From contig NZ_CP119559.1 in assembly GCF_029278565.1 (NCBI RefSeq), positions 1,426,001 through 1,490,000 of the forward strand: a stretch of 64,000 nucleotides of DNA, read 5' to 3'. The translations under genes were made by a program, and so were the position numbers. The stretch's first letter is position 1. Every line of letters starts with the position of its first letter. The notes beneath the pieces are model-generated. The model saw nothing but the letters and a program-made list of their open reading frames with translations. It was not told the DNA's origin and made no database searches. Origin of the DNA: Haloarcula halophila. Lineage in GTDB: Archaea; Halobacteriota; Halobacteria; Halobacteriales; Haloarculaceae. Below are positions 1-9,095 of this stretch, piece after piece.

Positions 1-1484
1 CCGATCACGACCGGGCGGCCCGCGGCGGGCTGCTCTCGCCGGCGGGCGACCGCATCGCCTACGCCACCAACGAATCCGACGACTTCGGCAACCTGGACGT
101 CTACGTCGCGAACGCCGACGGCTCCGCTGCCCGGACCCTCGAACTCGGGGAGACGGGGTCGGAGGCGACGCCGGTCGACTGGGGACCCGACGGCGAACGC
201 CTGCTCGTCTCGGACAACAGCGCCGATCTGACCCGCAGCGGCGTCTACGACCTCCGGACAGACGAGGTGACCTGGTTCGGCGGCGACAGCGAGGAGTCCC
301 CGGCGTTGTTCATGCCCGACGGCCGGCGGTTCCTGGCGGTCCGGACCCGCGAGGCCGCCAAGATGCCCGTCGTCTACGACGTCGAGAGCGGCGAGTCCCG
401 CGAACTGGACCTTCCCGAGGGAGTCGCCGGCTTCGGACTGGCCGGCGACGCCGTGCTGGGCGAGGACCGGGTCCTGCTGACCCACACGACGCCGACCCGC
501 CGACCGGACCTGCTTGCCTACGACCTCTCGACCGACGGGACGGAGACGCTGGTCGCCGCCGAGTACGGCCCGTTCTCCCCCGAGGACTTCGCCGACGCCG
601 AGTACCGCACGTTCGACTCCGACGGCGTCCCCGAGACGCCACAGGCCGCCGTCGACCACGATCCCTACGACACGCTGGAGATCGGCGCGTTGCTGTACGA
701 CTCCGGCCAACGACCGTCGCCGCTGGTCGTCAACCCCCACGGCGGTCCCCGCGGGATGGACCACAAGGCCTTCGATCTGTACACCCAGTTTCTCGTCCAG
801 CAGGGGTACTCGGTCCTGCAGGTGAACTACCGGGGCTCGACGGGCCGGGGCCGCTCGTTCGTCCGTGAGTTGTACGACGACTGGGGCGGCGCCGAACAGG
901 GGGACATCGCGACCGGCGCCGAGTCCGTCCTCGCAGAGTACGACTGGCTCGACGGGGACCGGGTGGCCGTCTTCGGGGGCTCCTACGGTGGCTACTCGGC
1001 GTACTGGCAGTTGGTCCAGTACCCGCACCTGTACGACGCTGGCGTCGCCTGGATCGGGCTGACCGACCTCGAAGAGATGTACGAGACGACGATGCCCCAC
1101 TACCGGACCGAGTTACTGGAGAAGAACATCGGGACGCCCGAGGAGAACGGCGACCTCTACCGGGAGCGGTCGCCCATCCGGTACGTCGAGAACCTCTCGG
1201 CGCCGCTGTTCGTGCTCCACGGCGTCAACGACCGCCGGGTTCCCGTCTCGCAGGCCCGTCTGTTCCGGGACGCACTGGACGACTTCGGGTACACCGAGGG
1301 GCCGGGGTCGGAGAGCCCGCCGGGAGACGGAGAGGCCGTCGAGGCAGGCGACTACGAGTACACCGAACTCGGGAAGGAGGGCCACGCCTCCTCGGATATC
1401 GACCAGAAGATCCGGCTGTTCCGCCTGCTCGCGGACTTCCTCGACCGGCGGCTCGGTACCGAACCCGTCGTCGCCGAGGACTGA
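1..1484 (+). CDS. S9 (prolyl oligopeptidase) family serine peptidase, 5' end outside the window
   Basis: The frame is open from base 3 with no stop, so about 494 C-terminal residues are present and the start lies upstream. The first ~200 residues read as beta-propeller blades with turns such as SPAGDRIAY and GPDGERLLV. An alpha/beta-hydrolase domain follows. It has an HGGP oxyanion loop near 738, a GGSYGG nucleophile elbow with Ser at 981-983, an acid in HGVNDRRVP with Asp at 1230-1232, and His at 1383-1385 in KEGHAS. In this family the propeller gates access of short peptides to the Ser-Asp-His triad. The protein is probably cytoplasmic, although the N-terminus cannot be checked. It could be an acylaminoacyl peptidase or a dipeptidyl aminopeptidase; the sequence does not decide the substrate. 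Confidence 0.9.
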   Translation, partial: DHDRAARGGLLSPAGDRIAYATNESDDFGNLDVYVANADGSAARTLELGETGSEATPVDWGPDGERLLVSDNSADLTRSGVYDLRTDEVTWFGGDSEESPALFMPDGRRFLAVRTREAAKMPVVYDVESGESRELDLPEGVAGFGLAGDAVLGEDRVLLTHTTPTRRPDLLAYDLSTDGTETLVAAEYGPFSPEDFADAEYRTFDSDGVPETPQAAVDHDPYDTLEIGALLYDSGQRPSPLVVNPHGGPRGMDHKAFDLYTQFLVQQGYSVLQVNYRGSTGRGRSFVRELYDDWGGAEQGDIATGAESVLAEYDWLDGDRVAVFGGSYGGYSAYWQLVQYPHLYDAGVAWIGLTDLEEMYETTMPHYRTELLEKNIGTPEENGDLYRERSPIRYVENLSAPLFVLHGVNDRRVPVSQARLFRDALDDFGYTEGPGSESPPGDGEAVEAGDYEYTELGKEGHASSDIDQKIRLFRLLADFLDRRLGTEPVVAED

Positions 1485-1532
1485 AGACGGCCTCGGCGGT
1501 AGTTTTCTGCCGACTGGCCGCGTACCACCGGT

Positions 1533-2489
1533 ATGGACACCGCCTACGCCGCGCTCTCCGATCGCGTCCTCGTCGGTAGCGGCGACGCCTGGAAGGACCG
1601 TCTGGTGAACCACGACGTCGAGTGTCTCGGTGCCCACTCCGACGCGCCCGAGCGAGCGTTCGTCGGGACGGTCGACGCCGGCCTCCAGTACACGACCGAC
1701 CGCGGGGGCTCCTGGAGCACGGCACTGGATGCCGGCGACCGCGTGACCGCGGTCACTGTCGACCCGCAGGACCCCGACGTGGTGTGGGCGGGAACGGAGC
1801 CAAGCGCCGTCTACCGGTCGGGCGACGGCGGCGAGCGCTGGACCGAACGTGACGGACTGACCGACCTGGAGTCGGCCTCCCGATGGTCGTTCCCGCCCCG
1901 CCCCCACACCCACCACGTCCGCTGGCTCGCCGTCGCACCCGACGACCCCGACCGCCTCTACGTCGCCGTCGAGGCCGGCGCCTTCGTCCGGAGTCCCGAC
2001 GGCGGCCGGACCTGGCTCGACCACCCCGACGGCGCCCGCCGAGACATCCACATGCTTGCGACCCACCCGGACGCCCCGGATCGGGTCTACACCGCTGCCG
2101 GCGACGGCTACGCCCGTTCTGACGATCGAGGCGAGACGTGGACTCACCCCCAGGACGGCCTCTCCCATCGCTACGTCTGGAGCGTCGCCGTCCATCCGGA
2201 CGACCCGGAGACGGTCGTCGTCTCGGCGGCCAGCGGCCCGCGGTCGGCCCACTCGACGGGCGGGGAGAGCTACGTCTATCGCTCGGCCGGCGACGGGTGG
2301 GAGCGTGCGATGGACGGCCTCCCCGGTCCGGACGGACTGGCCCGGCCGGTGCTCGCCCGGGACGAAACGGCCGTCTACGCGCTGACGAACCACGGACTGT
2401 TCCGGTCGGAAAGCGGGGCCGAGTGGCGCCGTGTCGGGGAGTGGCATCCCGACTACAACCAGGTGCCACGCGGGCTGGTGGTCGTCTGA
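1533..2489 (+). CDS. Asp-box (BNR/WD40-like) beta-propeller protein
   Basis: This is a 318-residue protein built from repeated blades. Several contain the Asp-box pattern S-x-D-x-G-x-x-W (TDRGGSWS, SGDGGERWTE, SPDGGRTWLD, SDDRGETWTH). This motif marks sialidase-like and photosystem-assembly-like propellers. No signal peptide or membrane segment is visible, so the protein is probably cytoplasmic. No catalytic residues of a glycosidase can be pointed to, and the family is usually annotated only as a BNR or WD40/YVTN repeat protein. It starts at ATG 1533, 48 bases after the peptidase gene and on the same strand, so the two may be co-transcribed. Confidence 0.8.
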   Translation: MDTAYAALSDRVLVGSGDAWKDRLVNHDVECLGAHSDAPERAFVGTVDAGLQYTTDRGGSWSTALDAGDRVTAVTVDPQDPDVVWAGTEPSAVYRSGDGGERWTERDGLTDLESASRWSFPPRPHTHHVRWLAVAPDDPDRLYVAVEAGAFVRSPDGGRTWLDHPDGARRDIHMLATHPDAPDRVYTAAGDGYARSDDRGETWTHPQDGLSHRYVWSVAVHPDDPETVVVSAASGPRSAHSTGGESYVYRSAGDGWERAMDGLPGPDGLARPVLARDETAVYALTNHGLFRSESGAEWRRVGEWHPDYNQVPRGLVVV

Positions 2490-2562
2490 ACGGGACCGCC
2501 GGAAGTGACTTTCGAGGTGATTGTCGTAATGACTATCATGTTTGCCCATCCACCACCGTGCG

Positions 2563-3543
2563 ATGGAAGTTCCGCAAGCCCGCTCTGAATGCGACCAGGT
2601 CCTCCAGACCGTCTCGTCGTCGGTCGTCGCCGACGACGAGTTCCTCGAAACAGTACTGACAGCCGTCCTCGCAAGGGGGCACGTTCTCATCGAAGACGTC
2701 CCCGGGACCGGGAAGACGCTGACCGCGCGCAGCTTCGCGTCGGCGCTCGGCCTCTCGTTCTCGCGGGTCCAGTTCACTCCCGACCTCCTGCCGGCCGACA
2801 TCACCGGGACACAGCTGTACCGCGAGAGCGACGACGCCTTCGAGTTCAGCGAGGGACCGGTATTCGCCAACTTCGTGCTGGCCGACGAGATCAACCGGGC
2901 ACCGCCGAAGACCCAGGCGGCACTGCTGGAGGCGATGGCCGAACGCCAGGTGACCGTCGACGGCGAGACCCACCCCCTGCCCGAACCGTTCGTCGTCGTC
3001 GCGACCCAGAACCCCGTCGAGAGCGAGGGCGTGTTCCCCCTGCCCGCGGCACAGCGCGACCGGTTCCTGATCAAGACGAGTATCGGCTACCCGGACCCGA
3101 CCGCCGAGCGAGGGCTGTTGCGCCAGCGGACCCGCCGGGACGAGCAGACGCCGTCGGTACGGACGGTGCTCGATCCCGAACGTGTTCGATCGCTCCAGGC
3201 AGTTCCAGAGACCGTCACCGTCCACGACGACGTCGTCGGATACATCACCGACATCGCGCAGGCGACTCGTGACGACACGCGCGTCGAAGTCGGGGTCTCG
3301 CCCCGCGGGACACAGCGGTTGCTCGAAGCCACGCGGGCGCGAGCCGTCGTCGACGGCAGGGCCTTCGTCCGGCCGGTCGACGTCACCACGGTCGCCGAAC
3401 CGGTCCTCGCACACCGGCTCTCCCTGACCGCGGACGCGTCGGTCGACGGGACGACGGCGGCGGCGGTCGTCGCGGCAACCCTCGACGGCGTCCCGGCGCC
3501 GACGGTCTCACCACCGGAGGAGCGGGTGCCGACGGAGGGGTGA
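2563..3543 (+). CDS. MoxR-family AAA+ ATPase
   Basis: This 326-residue ATPase has Walker A EDVPGTGKT at about residues 44-52, Walker B VLADEIN, and the MoxR segment RAPPKTQAALLEAMAE after it. MoxR ATPases act as chaperone-like remodelling factors, usually together with DUF58 and von Willebrand-type partners encoded beside them. That is the case here. ATG 2563 is chosen because it gives the usual MEVPQARSEC-type N-terminus; a TTG at 2542 would add seven residues with no family support. It is the first gene of a four-gene operon (MoxR, DUF4129, DUF7269-DUF58, membrane protein) whose stops and starts nearly touch. Confidence 0.93.
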   Translation: MEVPQARSECDQVLQTVSSSVVADDEFLETVLTAVLARGHVLIEDVPGTGKTLTARSFASALGLSFSRVQFTPDLLPADITGTQLYRESDDAFEFSEGPVFANFVLADEINRAPPKTQAALLEAMAERQVTVDGETHPLPEPFVVVATQNPVESEGVFPLPAAQRDRFLIKTSIGYPDPTAERGLLRQRTRRDEQTPSVRTVLDPERVRSLQAVPETVTVHDDVVGYITDIAQATRDDTRVEVGVSPRGTQRLLEATRARAVVDGRAFVRPVDVTTVAEPVLAHRLSLTADASVDGTTAAAVVAATLDGVPAPTVSPPEERVPTEG

Positions 3544-3593
3544 ACCGATGCCCGAGGAGACAGCCGCGAGACGCCCCCGGCGGAGGCGGTAGC

Positions 3594-4265
3594 GTGCAGC
3601 GACTCGTCCCGCTCGCGCTCGCGTCGCTAGCCGTCCTCGCGCTGGGCCTGGTCGCCGCGTCCGTCGACACCGTCTCGACCGAACCGACGGTCGAATCGAC
3701 CACGACACCGCCGGAGCGAACCGTCGGGAGCGGGGGAGCCGGGGCGGTCACTCCGGAATCCAACGGGAGTCAGTCACAGCGGACTGTGGCTCAACCCGCC
3801 AGGACCACCGCGACGGCGGCCGCCGACGCCCGTGGGGAACCGCCGCTCTGGCAGGTCGTCGCCGGGCTCGGGCTGTTCCTCCTTGGCAGCCTCCTCGCCC
3901 TGTACGGCCTGACCGGCGGTGACGAGAGTGAATCGACGGAAGACGAGGAGCGACCACCGGAACCGACCGTCCCCGATCCCGACCGCGTGACCCTATCCGG
4001 TGACGTGCCCGCGACGAACGACGTCTACCGCGCGTGGCGGGCGTTGTGTGCGCAGGTCGAGGCCGGAGACGCGGGCGACACGCCGGCCGAGGTCGCGACG
4101 GCGGCGGTCGCCGCCGGCTACCCGGAACCGCCGGTCAGCGCACTCACCGAGTCGTTCTGTGCCGTCAGGTACGGCGAGGCCTGTCCGACGGAGCGCCGGG
4201 AGCGGCGAGCCCGTGAACTGGCCGATCGGCTCGGATTCCCGCCGATAGAGGGGGGAGACGCGTGA
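3594..4265 (+). CDS. DUF4129 domain membrane protein
   Basis: This protein of about 223 residues has an N-terminal hydrophobic segment (LVPLALASLAVLALGLVA), a Ser/Thr/Pro-rich extracytoplasmic stretch, and a second membrane span (LWQVVAGLGLFLLGSLLALYGL). It ends in a cytoplasmic helical domain (YRAWRALCAQV, then SFCAVRYGEACPTERRERRARELADRLG) typical of DUF4129. GTG 3594 is preferred because GGAGG lies seven bases upstream. A GTG at 3540 that overlaps the moxR stop would add 18 unlikely residues. In this haloarchaeal operon the DUF4129 protein is a constant partner of MoxR and DUF58; its function is unknown. Confidence 0.8.
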   Translation: MQRLVPLALASLAVLALGLVAASVDTVSTEPTVESTTTPPERTVGSGGAGAVTPESNGSQSQRTVAQPARTTATAAADARGEPPLWQVVAGLGLFLLGSLLALYGLTGGDESESTEDEERPPEPTVPDPDRVTLSGDVPATNDVYRAWRALCAQVEAGDAGDTPAEVATAAVAAGYPEPPVSALTESFCAVRYGEACPTERRERRARELADRLGFPPIEGGDA

Positions 4266-6184
4266 CCGACCGGAATCGGAAAACTGTCCTCGTCGGCGTC
4301 CTCGCGGCAGCGAGCGGACTCACGCTGGTACTGGTTCCGGGCGGGACACTGCTGCCGCGGGTCGTGGCGACGTTGGCGACCATCGCTGTCGGGCTCGCAG
4401 CGGTTCTCCTCGCGGCCGACCGCCTGTTCGGGGGCGACGACCCGTCGGTGACGCTCCCGACCCCGGAGACGCGGCCGGCCTACAGCGTCCCGGGCACCGA
4501 ACTCCGAGAGCTCCTAGACGCCGTGGGTCTGGTCGGCCGGCGGCGACTCGCCGATGACGCCGTCGAATCCGACGGTGCGACGCCGCGCGAACGGCTCCGG
4601 GCACGGCTCCAGCGCCTCGGCGAGGACGTACTGTCCCGGGTCGAGGGACTCCCTCGGGGGGCTGCGAGCGAGCGGCTACGACGGGGGGACTGGACCGACG
4701 ACCCAGCCGCGAGCGCGTTCTTCGCCGGCGACCTCTGTCCGCCGCTGTCCCGCTGGGCGTTCCTCCCGGGTCGAGAGGGCGAACTACCGATAGTCGAGCG
4801 GGCGTGCCACGCCGTCACGGCCCTCGCCGATCGGGCCGACGACGGGACCCCCCGGCCGGACGCGCGACTCGAGCCACCGGCCACCGCGAGCGGGGGTACC
4901 GATTGGCCGCCCGACGACCTGCCACGGGAGCGGACGACCGGACGGACCAGACGTGTCGTGGTGGCGGTCCTGCTCGCCAGCGCGGTCGGGACCGTCCTCG
5001 GTTATCCGGGGACCGTCCTGACCGCGACCCTCGGCGTGTCGCTGGCCGGGGCAGCGAAGGTGTGGTCGCCGACGGTCGATCTAGCGGTGTCACGCTCTCT
5101 CGACGCGACGACACCGGCTCCGGGTGAGGCGGTGACGGTCACGGTCACGGTCGAGAACGTCGGCACGACGACCCTGCCCGACATCCGGCTGATCGACGGG
5201 GTCCCGACCGGGCTGACGGTCGCCGACGGCCACCCCCGGTTCACGACGGCGCTGCGTCCGGGACGGGCCAGGACGGTCTCGTACACGGTCAGGGCCGTCC
5301 CGGGACGACACACGTTCGACCCGGCGACTGTCGTCGTCGGCGACGTTGCCGGTGCGACGGAGACGGTGACCACCGTCGGGGCCGCCGACGGCCCGACGGA
5401 ACTCCACTGTGGCTTCGGGAAACAGGACGGGAAGTCGGTCGAGCGACGGTCACAGGTCACACTCGACGCCGGCCAGCAGGTTGCCGACGCCAGCGGTTCG
5501 GGCGTGGAGTTCGACACGCTCCGGGAGTACCGCCCCGGCGATCCGCCGGCCCGCATCGACTGGCACCACCGGGCAAAGACCGGCGACCTCGCGACGGTGG
5601 AGTTCCGCGAGCCGCGACTGGCACGCGTCGCCGTCGTCGTCGACACGCGTCCGGCGGCGTACGTCGCGGCGAGCCCCGGCGGCGTCCCAGCACCCCGCCA
5701 CGCCGCCGTCGCCGCGGACGCGGTGGTCGGCCGCCTGCTCGCCGATGGTGTCCCGGTCGGGCTGGCGACGACAGCAGGGGACTGCTGGCGGCCACCACAG
5801 GCGGGAGACGAACAGCGGGCGGCGTTACGGACGCTGCTGGCCGGCGGGGACGCCGTCCCCTGGCGGCCGGTGACAGCGTCTGCGACAGGCGAGGATGTCG
5901 CGTCGAGCCTCGCCGCGCGACTCGATCCGGACGTACAGGTGCTGTTCGTCTCGCCGATGTGTGACGACGAAAGCGTCGACCTGGCGCGTCGCTTGGAACT
6001 GGCCGGGCACGACACCACGGTCGTCAGTCCGGACTGTACCGGCGCGGCCACAGTCGAAGGGACGTACGGTCGCCTCGTTCGCCGACAGCGACTCTCCACG
6101 CTCCGTGGTCACGACATCCCGGTGACGGACTGGGACCCGGCGGACGAACTCGGGGAGGTGTGTGCGCGTGTCGCCACCGTCTGA
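4262..6184 (+). CDS. DUF7269-DUF58 fusion membrane protein
   Basis: This 640-residue protein starts at GTG 4262 inside the stop of the previous gene (GTGA overlap). Residues 1-~215 carry two hydrophobic segments and a helical region (PGTELRELLDAVGLVG ... GDWTDDPAASAFFAGD). They match what is normally a separate small protein between DUF4129 and DUF58 (DUF7269). After a charged linker come two more membrane spans (VVVAVLLASAVGTVLGYPGTV), a beta-sandwich part (SLDATTPAPGEAVTVTV), and the DUF58 core with REYRPGDPPARIDWHHRAKTGDL and a vWA-like strand VAVVVDTR. DUF58 proteins are thought to be clients of MoxR. The frame is continuous through the junction, so this is a real fusion unless the read is wrong. 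Confidence 0.85.
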   Translation: MTDRNRKTVLVGVLAAASGLTLVLVPGGTLLPRVVATLATIAVGLAAVLLAADRLFGGDDPSVTLPTPETRPAYSVPGTELRELLDAVGLVGRRRLADDAVESDGATPRERLRARLQRLGEDVLSRVEGLPRGAASERLRRGDWTDDPAASAFFAGDLCPPLSRWAFLPGREGELPIVERACHAVTALADRADDGTPRPDARLEPPATASGGTDWPPDDLPRERTTGRTRRVVVAVLLASAVGTVLGYPGTVLTATLGVSLAGAAKVWSPTVDLAVSRSLDATTPAPGEAVTVTVTVENVGTTTLPDIRLIDGVPTGLTVADGHPRFTTALRPGRARTVSYTVRAVPGRHTFDPATVVVGDVAGATETVTTVGAADGPTELHCGFGKQDGKSVERRSQVTLDAGQQVADASGSGVEFDTLREYRPGDPPARIDWHHRAKTGDLATVEFREPRLARVAVVVDTRPAAYVAASPGGVPAPRHAAVAADAVVGRLLADGVPVGLATTAGDCWRPPQAGDEQRAALRTLLAGGDAVPWRPVTASATGEDVASSLAARLDPDVQVLFVSPMCDDESVDLARRLELAGHDTTVVSPDCTGAATVEGTYGRLVRRQRLSTLRGHDIPVTDWDPADELGEVCARVATV

Positions 6185-6677
6185 CTCCCCGGACCGGAAC
6201 GGCACGCCGCCGCGGTTCAGCGTCGGTCTCAGCGCCCTCGCCACCCTCGTCGTGCTGGCGCTCGCTGCGCCGGCCCCCGCGCCGCTCGGTGTCGGGTTGC
6301 TCGGCGCGCTGTTGGGAGCGGTCGGCGTCGTCCGGGACCGGGACGGCCTTCTGACTCTCGGGGCTGTTGGGCTCTTCGGCGCTGTCCTCCTTGCTAGGAC
6401 CGCCGGGCGGTCGCCAGTCTGGCTGCTCGCTGCCTCGGTCCCTGTCGTTCTCGCCTGGGTCACCGCCAGACACGCCTGTCGACTGGGGCGACAGATGGGG
6501 CGTAGCGTCCCGACCTTGCGCGTGGAACTCGTCCACGCCGTCTCGACGCTGGCGGTCCTGGTCGGTGGCGGTGGCGTCGGCTATCTCACATACCGGTCCG
6601 CGGTGACGAGCACGTCTCCCCTCGCAGTCGGGTTGTTGCTCCTCGCTGCCGTCGCCTTCACCGTCGCGCTTCGATGA
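6168..6677 (+). CDS. Hydrophobic membrane protein closing the MoxR/DUF58 operon (DUF7519-like)
   Basis: About 169 residues with roughly five or six hydrophobic segments and little else. It overlaps the end of the DUF58 fusion. GTG 6168 is preferred over GTG 6162 because the GGGGAGG at 6152-6158 is better spaced from it. A small polytopic protein of this kind usually closes the haloarchaeal MoxR operon (I recall DUF7519). Function is unknown; it may be the membrane partner of the DUF58/DUF4129 complex. Its stop lies two bases from the stop of the convergent gene. Confidence 0.7.
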   Translation: MSPPSDSPDRNGTPPRFSVGLSALATLVVLALAAPAPAPLGVGLLGALLGAVGVVRDRDGLLTLGAVGLFGAVLLARTAGRSPVWLLAASVPVVLAWVTARHACRLGRQMGRSVPTLRVELVHAVSTLAVLVGGGGVGYLTYRSAVTSTSPLAVGLLLLAAVAFTVALR

Positions 6678-6678
6678 G

Positions 6679-7065
6679 TCACACCATCCTCGCAAAGACG
6701 AACAGCGGAATCGCGGTCGCGGCCGTCGCGACGGCCGCCAACAGGACGATCTTCAGCGCCTTCCGGCGGTCCGCCCGCACCGCCTCGGCCTCGGCGGCGG
6801 ACCCGCGTCCCCCGCCAGAACCCGTGAGATCGTACCGGGCCAGCGCCCCGAAGGCCGCACAGAACCGGAAGTAGTCCTGGAGGACGCCGATCCAACCGCC
6901 GAAGACGAACGGGACGGTCGCCCACAACGCCGTCGTCGGGACCGTGTCGAGAGCGACGGCGACGACGACGGCCACAGCAGCCGCGAACGAGCCGATTCCG
7001 GCGAACCGCCGGCGGCGCCGCTCGACCCTGCCGATGTTACAGACGCCAGGTTGGTACTCTGCCAT
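6679..7065 (-). CDS. Haloarchaeal hypothetical membrane protein
   Basis: 128 residues beginning MAEYQPGVCNIGRVERRRRR, a Cys-containing polar head, followed by two hydrophobic spans (AAAVAVVVAVAL and TALWATVPFVFGGWIGVLQDYFRF) and a C-terminal span (IVLLAAVATAATAIPLFVFA). I recognise the opening (YQPGVCNIG ... RRRR) as typical of a small family in haloarchaea without known function. A TATA-like GCATATGCC lies about 28 bases before the ATG, so the mRNA is probably leaderless. The gene is convergent with the MoxR operon. Confidence 0.7.
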   Translation of the reverse strand: MAEYQPGVCNIGRVERRRRRFAGIGSFAAAVAVVVAVALDTVPTTALWATVPFVFGGWIGVLQDYFRFCAAFGALARYDLTGSGGGRGSAAEAEAVRADRRKALKIVLLAAVATAATAIPLFVFARMV

Positions 7066-7152
7066 ACCGGCTGCCAGGGGTCACAGCGGCATATGCTGCC
7101 CGGACTGTGGGGCAGCGTTCGCAGTGAGTGACAGACTGAGAGACGCATGGTC

Positions 7153-7163
7153 AGGATTTATTA
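7153..7163 (+). promoter_or_regulatory. TATA-like box for the gene at 7187
   Basis: GGATTTATTAC is centred about 29 bases before the GTG at 7187. With archaeal initiation about 25 bases after the box, the transcript would start at or next to the start codon (leaderless). Confidence 0.5.
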
Positions 7164-7186
7164 CCACTGGCTGACAACACACCCGT

Positions 7187-7633
7187 GTGACCCGAATCGG
7201 TCCCCTCCACGAGTTGAACGACACCTGGCGATACGCCCTTCTCGGCGGTGTCCTCTCGGCACCGTTCACCCTCGCCAGCTACTGGCAGTCCGGCTCCGAG
7301 ATGTCGCTGAGTGCAGTGTTCTTCGCGGCGATCGTCGTCGGCTACCTCGCGAAACAACGCGGCCTCGAGAGCAGCCCCGTCGGCCTCCGAACCGGCGTCG
7401 TCGGGTCGGTCCCGGCGCTGTGGATCGTCTGGGATCTCCTGACGGCCGCGACCGCACTGAGCGGATCGGCCTGGTTCGTGGTCGGTGGCTCGCTCGCGGT
7501 GGCGCTGTTCACCCTGATGTTCCTCGGTCTCGTCGTCTCCTTCTCGGCGCTCTTTGGCGCGCTGGGCGGACGGCTCGGCGGCTGGATCGCCGAGCGCAGC
7601 GGTGGCGGTCGCCGTCCGGCGGCCAGCCACTGA
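7187..7633 (+). CDS. DUF5518-type membrane protein
   Basis: 148 residues with four hydrophobic spans (for example YALLGGVLSAPFTLASYW and AVFFAAIVVGYLA) and small-residue motifs in the last span (LFGALGGRLGGWI). This layout fits the DUF5518 family of archaeal four-span proteins of unknown role. The GTG start is supported by a TATA-like box 29 bases upstream. The gene stands alone, 52 bases before the next start. Confidence 0.7.
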   Translation: MTRIGPLHELNDTWRYALLGGVLSAPFTLASYWQSGSEMSLSAVFFAAIVVGYLAKQRGLESSPVGLRTGVVGSVPALWIVWDLLTAATALSGSAWFVVGGSLAVALFTLMFLGLVVSFSALFGALGGRLGGWIAERSGGGRRPAASH

Positions 7634-7684
7634 CGCCCGGTCGAATCGAGAAGGTACTTGCCCCGTGACACCCTGACGACGTGT

Positions 7685-8767
7685 ATGTACGATGTCGCCG
7701 TCGTCGGTGCCGGCCCGGCCGGCTCGCGGTACGCCCGCCAGGCCGCCCGGAACGGGCTCGACGTGGTCGTCTTCGAGCAGGGGACGGTGGGCGAACCACT
7801 GGCCTGCTCGGGCCACGTCAGTACGGATATCTGGGAGTACACCGACGACGCGCGGGACGACCTCCTCCAGAACGAGGTCTTCGGGGCGCGGTTCCACACC
7901 GGCGGCCCGGGCAGCGACGACTACCCCTTCTACAAGGACGAGGCCGTCTCGAACGTCATCGATCGTGTCGGGCTGGACCGGCATCTGGCCGAGTTGGCCC
8001 GCGAAGCCGGCGCCGACGTCCGCGAGGACCACACCGTCGTCGGCGTCACCGAGGATCGCGACGGCGTCACCGTCGAAGTCCGCGGCCCGGACGGCATCGA
8101 GCGCCACCGCGCGCTGCTGGTCGCGGGCTGTGACGGCCCTAAGAGCCGGGTACGACGCGAACTGGGGCTGCCGGAACCCGACGAGTTGCTCCACGGCGTG
8201 TTGGGGTTCGACGGGACGGTCGATCACGGCGACTTCGTCGACGTCCACCTCACCGTCCCGCGGTTTTTCGCCTGGCGTATCCCGCGAGGCGAGGCCGGCG
8301 TCGAGTACGGGCTGGCGGTCCCGCCGGGCGACGACGCCCCCGGCCGGTTCGAGGAGTTCCTGGCGGGCTACGACGCCGACGTGACCCGCCGCTGTTCGGG
8401 ACTGATCCCGGTCGGCCCGCCCGAGCGCGTGACCGGCCGGCGGTCGTTCCTGATCGGGGACGCCGCCGCACAGACAAAACCGTTCACCGGCGGCGGCATC
8501 CTCTATGGCATGACCGCCGCCGACCACGCCGCGAACGAGATCGATCCCACCGACCCCGCGACGCTGGGGGACTACGAGCGGGCCTGGCGCGCGGAACTGC
8601 GGACCGACATCAGGCTGGGCCACGCGGTCCGGGCGGGCTACTCGGTCCCGGAGCCGATCCAGCGGCTGGGGATGAAACTCTTCGAAGGGGAGATCGGTGT
8701 CCACATGGACCGCCCGACGACCGTCTTCTCACGCGAGCAACTGAAAGCGTTGCTGTCGCGGTCCTGA
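7685..8767 (+). CDS. Geranylgeranyl reductase family FAD-dependent oxidoreductase
   Basis: 360 residues. The N-terminus is a Rossmann FAD-binding motif (VAVVGAGPAGS at residues 4-14). A CSGHV motif follows the first third; in geranylgeranyl reductases this Cys region lies near the flavin and substrate. A second FAD motif (FLIGDAAAQTKPFTGGGI) closes the domain. The family reduces the double bonds of geranylgeranyl chains in archaeal membrane lipids, or of related prenyl chains. Haloarchaea have several paralogues, so the exact substrate is not certain. ATG 7685 gives the canonical start MYDVAVVG; upstream in-frame starts lack family support. Confidence 0.88.
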   Translation: MYDVAVVGAGPAGSRYARQAARNGLDVVVFEQGTVGEPLACSGHVSTDIWEYTDDARDDLLQNEVFGARFHTGGPGSDDYPFYKDEAVSNVIDRVGLDRHLAELAREAGADVREDHTVVGVTEDRDGVTVEVRGPDGIERHRALLVAGCDGPKSRVRRELGLPEPDELLHGVLGFDGTVDHGDFVDVHLTVPRFFAWRIPRGEAGVEYGLAVPPGDDAPGRFEEFLAGYDADVTRRCSGLIPVGPPERVTGRRSFLIGDAAAQTKPFTGGGILYGMTAADHAANEIDPTDPATLGDYERAWRAELRTDIRLGHAVRAGYSVPEPIQRLGMKLFEGEIGVHMDRPTTVFSREQLKALLSRS

Positions 8768-8768
8768 C

Positions 8769-9014
8769 TCAGTTCGCCAGCGACTGACCGACCGGCACCA
8801 CGACTCGCTTGTAGCCGAGCAGATAGATCCCGGCGTACAGTGCGAGCGCACCCATTCCCAGTTCCCAGAGCCCGAAGACCGACTGTCCGGCCAGCAGGTC
8901 GGCCAGTCCGGCGTTTTCGGCCAGCGCACCGACGGCAGTGAGGACGCCAGCGGCGACAGCGGAGATCACGATTCCGAGGAGTTCTACCAGCGATTCCGAG
9001 ACGATTCCGTTCAT
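8769..9014 (-). CDS. Small membrane protein, unknown function
   Basis: 81 residues from ATG 9014 (MNGIVSESL) with two hydrophobic stretches (LLGIVISAVAAGVLTAVGAL and LWELGMGALALYAGIYLLG) and a short basic-polar tail. I do not recognise a named domain. A TATA-like GGATTACAA at about 9039-9047 fits a leaderless start, and the gene is divergent from the small gene at 9096. The stop lies one base from the end of the convergent reductase gene. Confidence 0.65.
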   Translation of the reverse strand: MNGIVSESLVELLGIVISAVAAGVLTAVGALAENAGLADLLAGQSVFGLWELGMGALALYAGIYLLGYKRVVVPVGQSLAN

Positions 9015-9095
9015 CGACGGCTGGTATGCGGGAGGCCGTTGTAATCCTTTCGCTGAACAGAAACGGTCTTTACGACGGAGCGTGGCCCACAGCGT

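Noticed and set aside
1113-3074. A 653-codon minus-strand frame spanning the peptidase, propeller and MoxR genes
   Set aside because: It runs through three supported plus-strand genes, so it is a GC-rich shadow.
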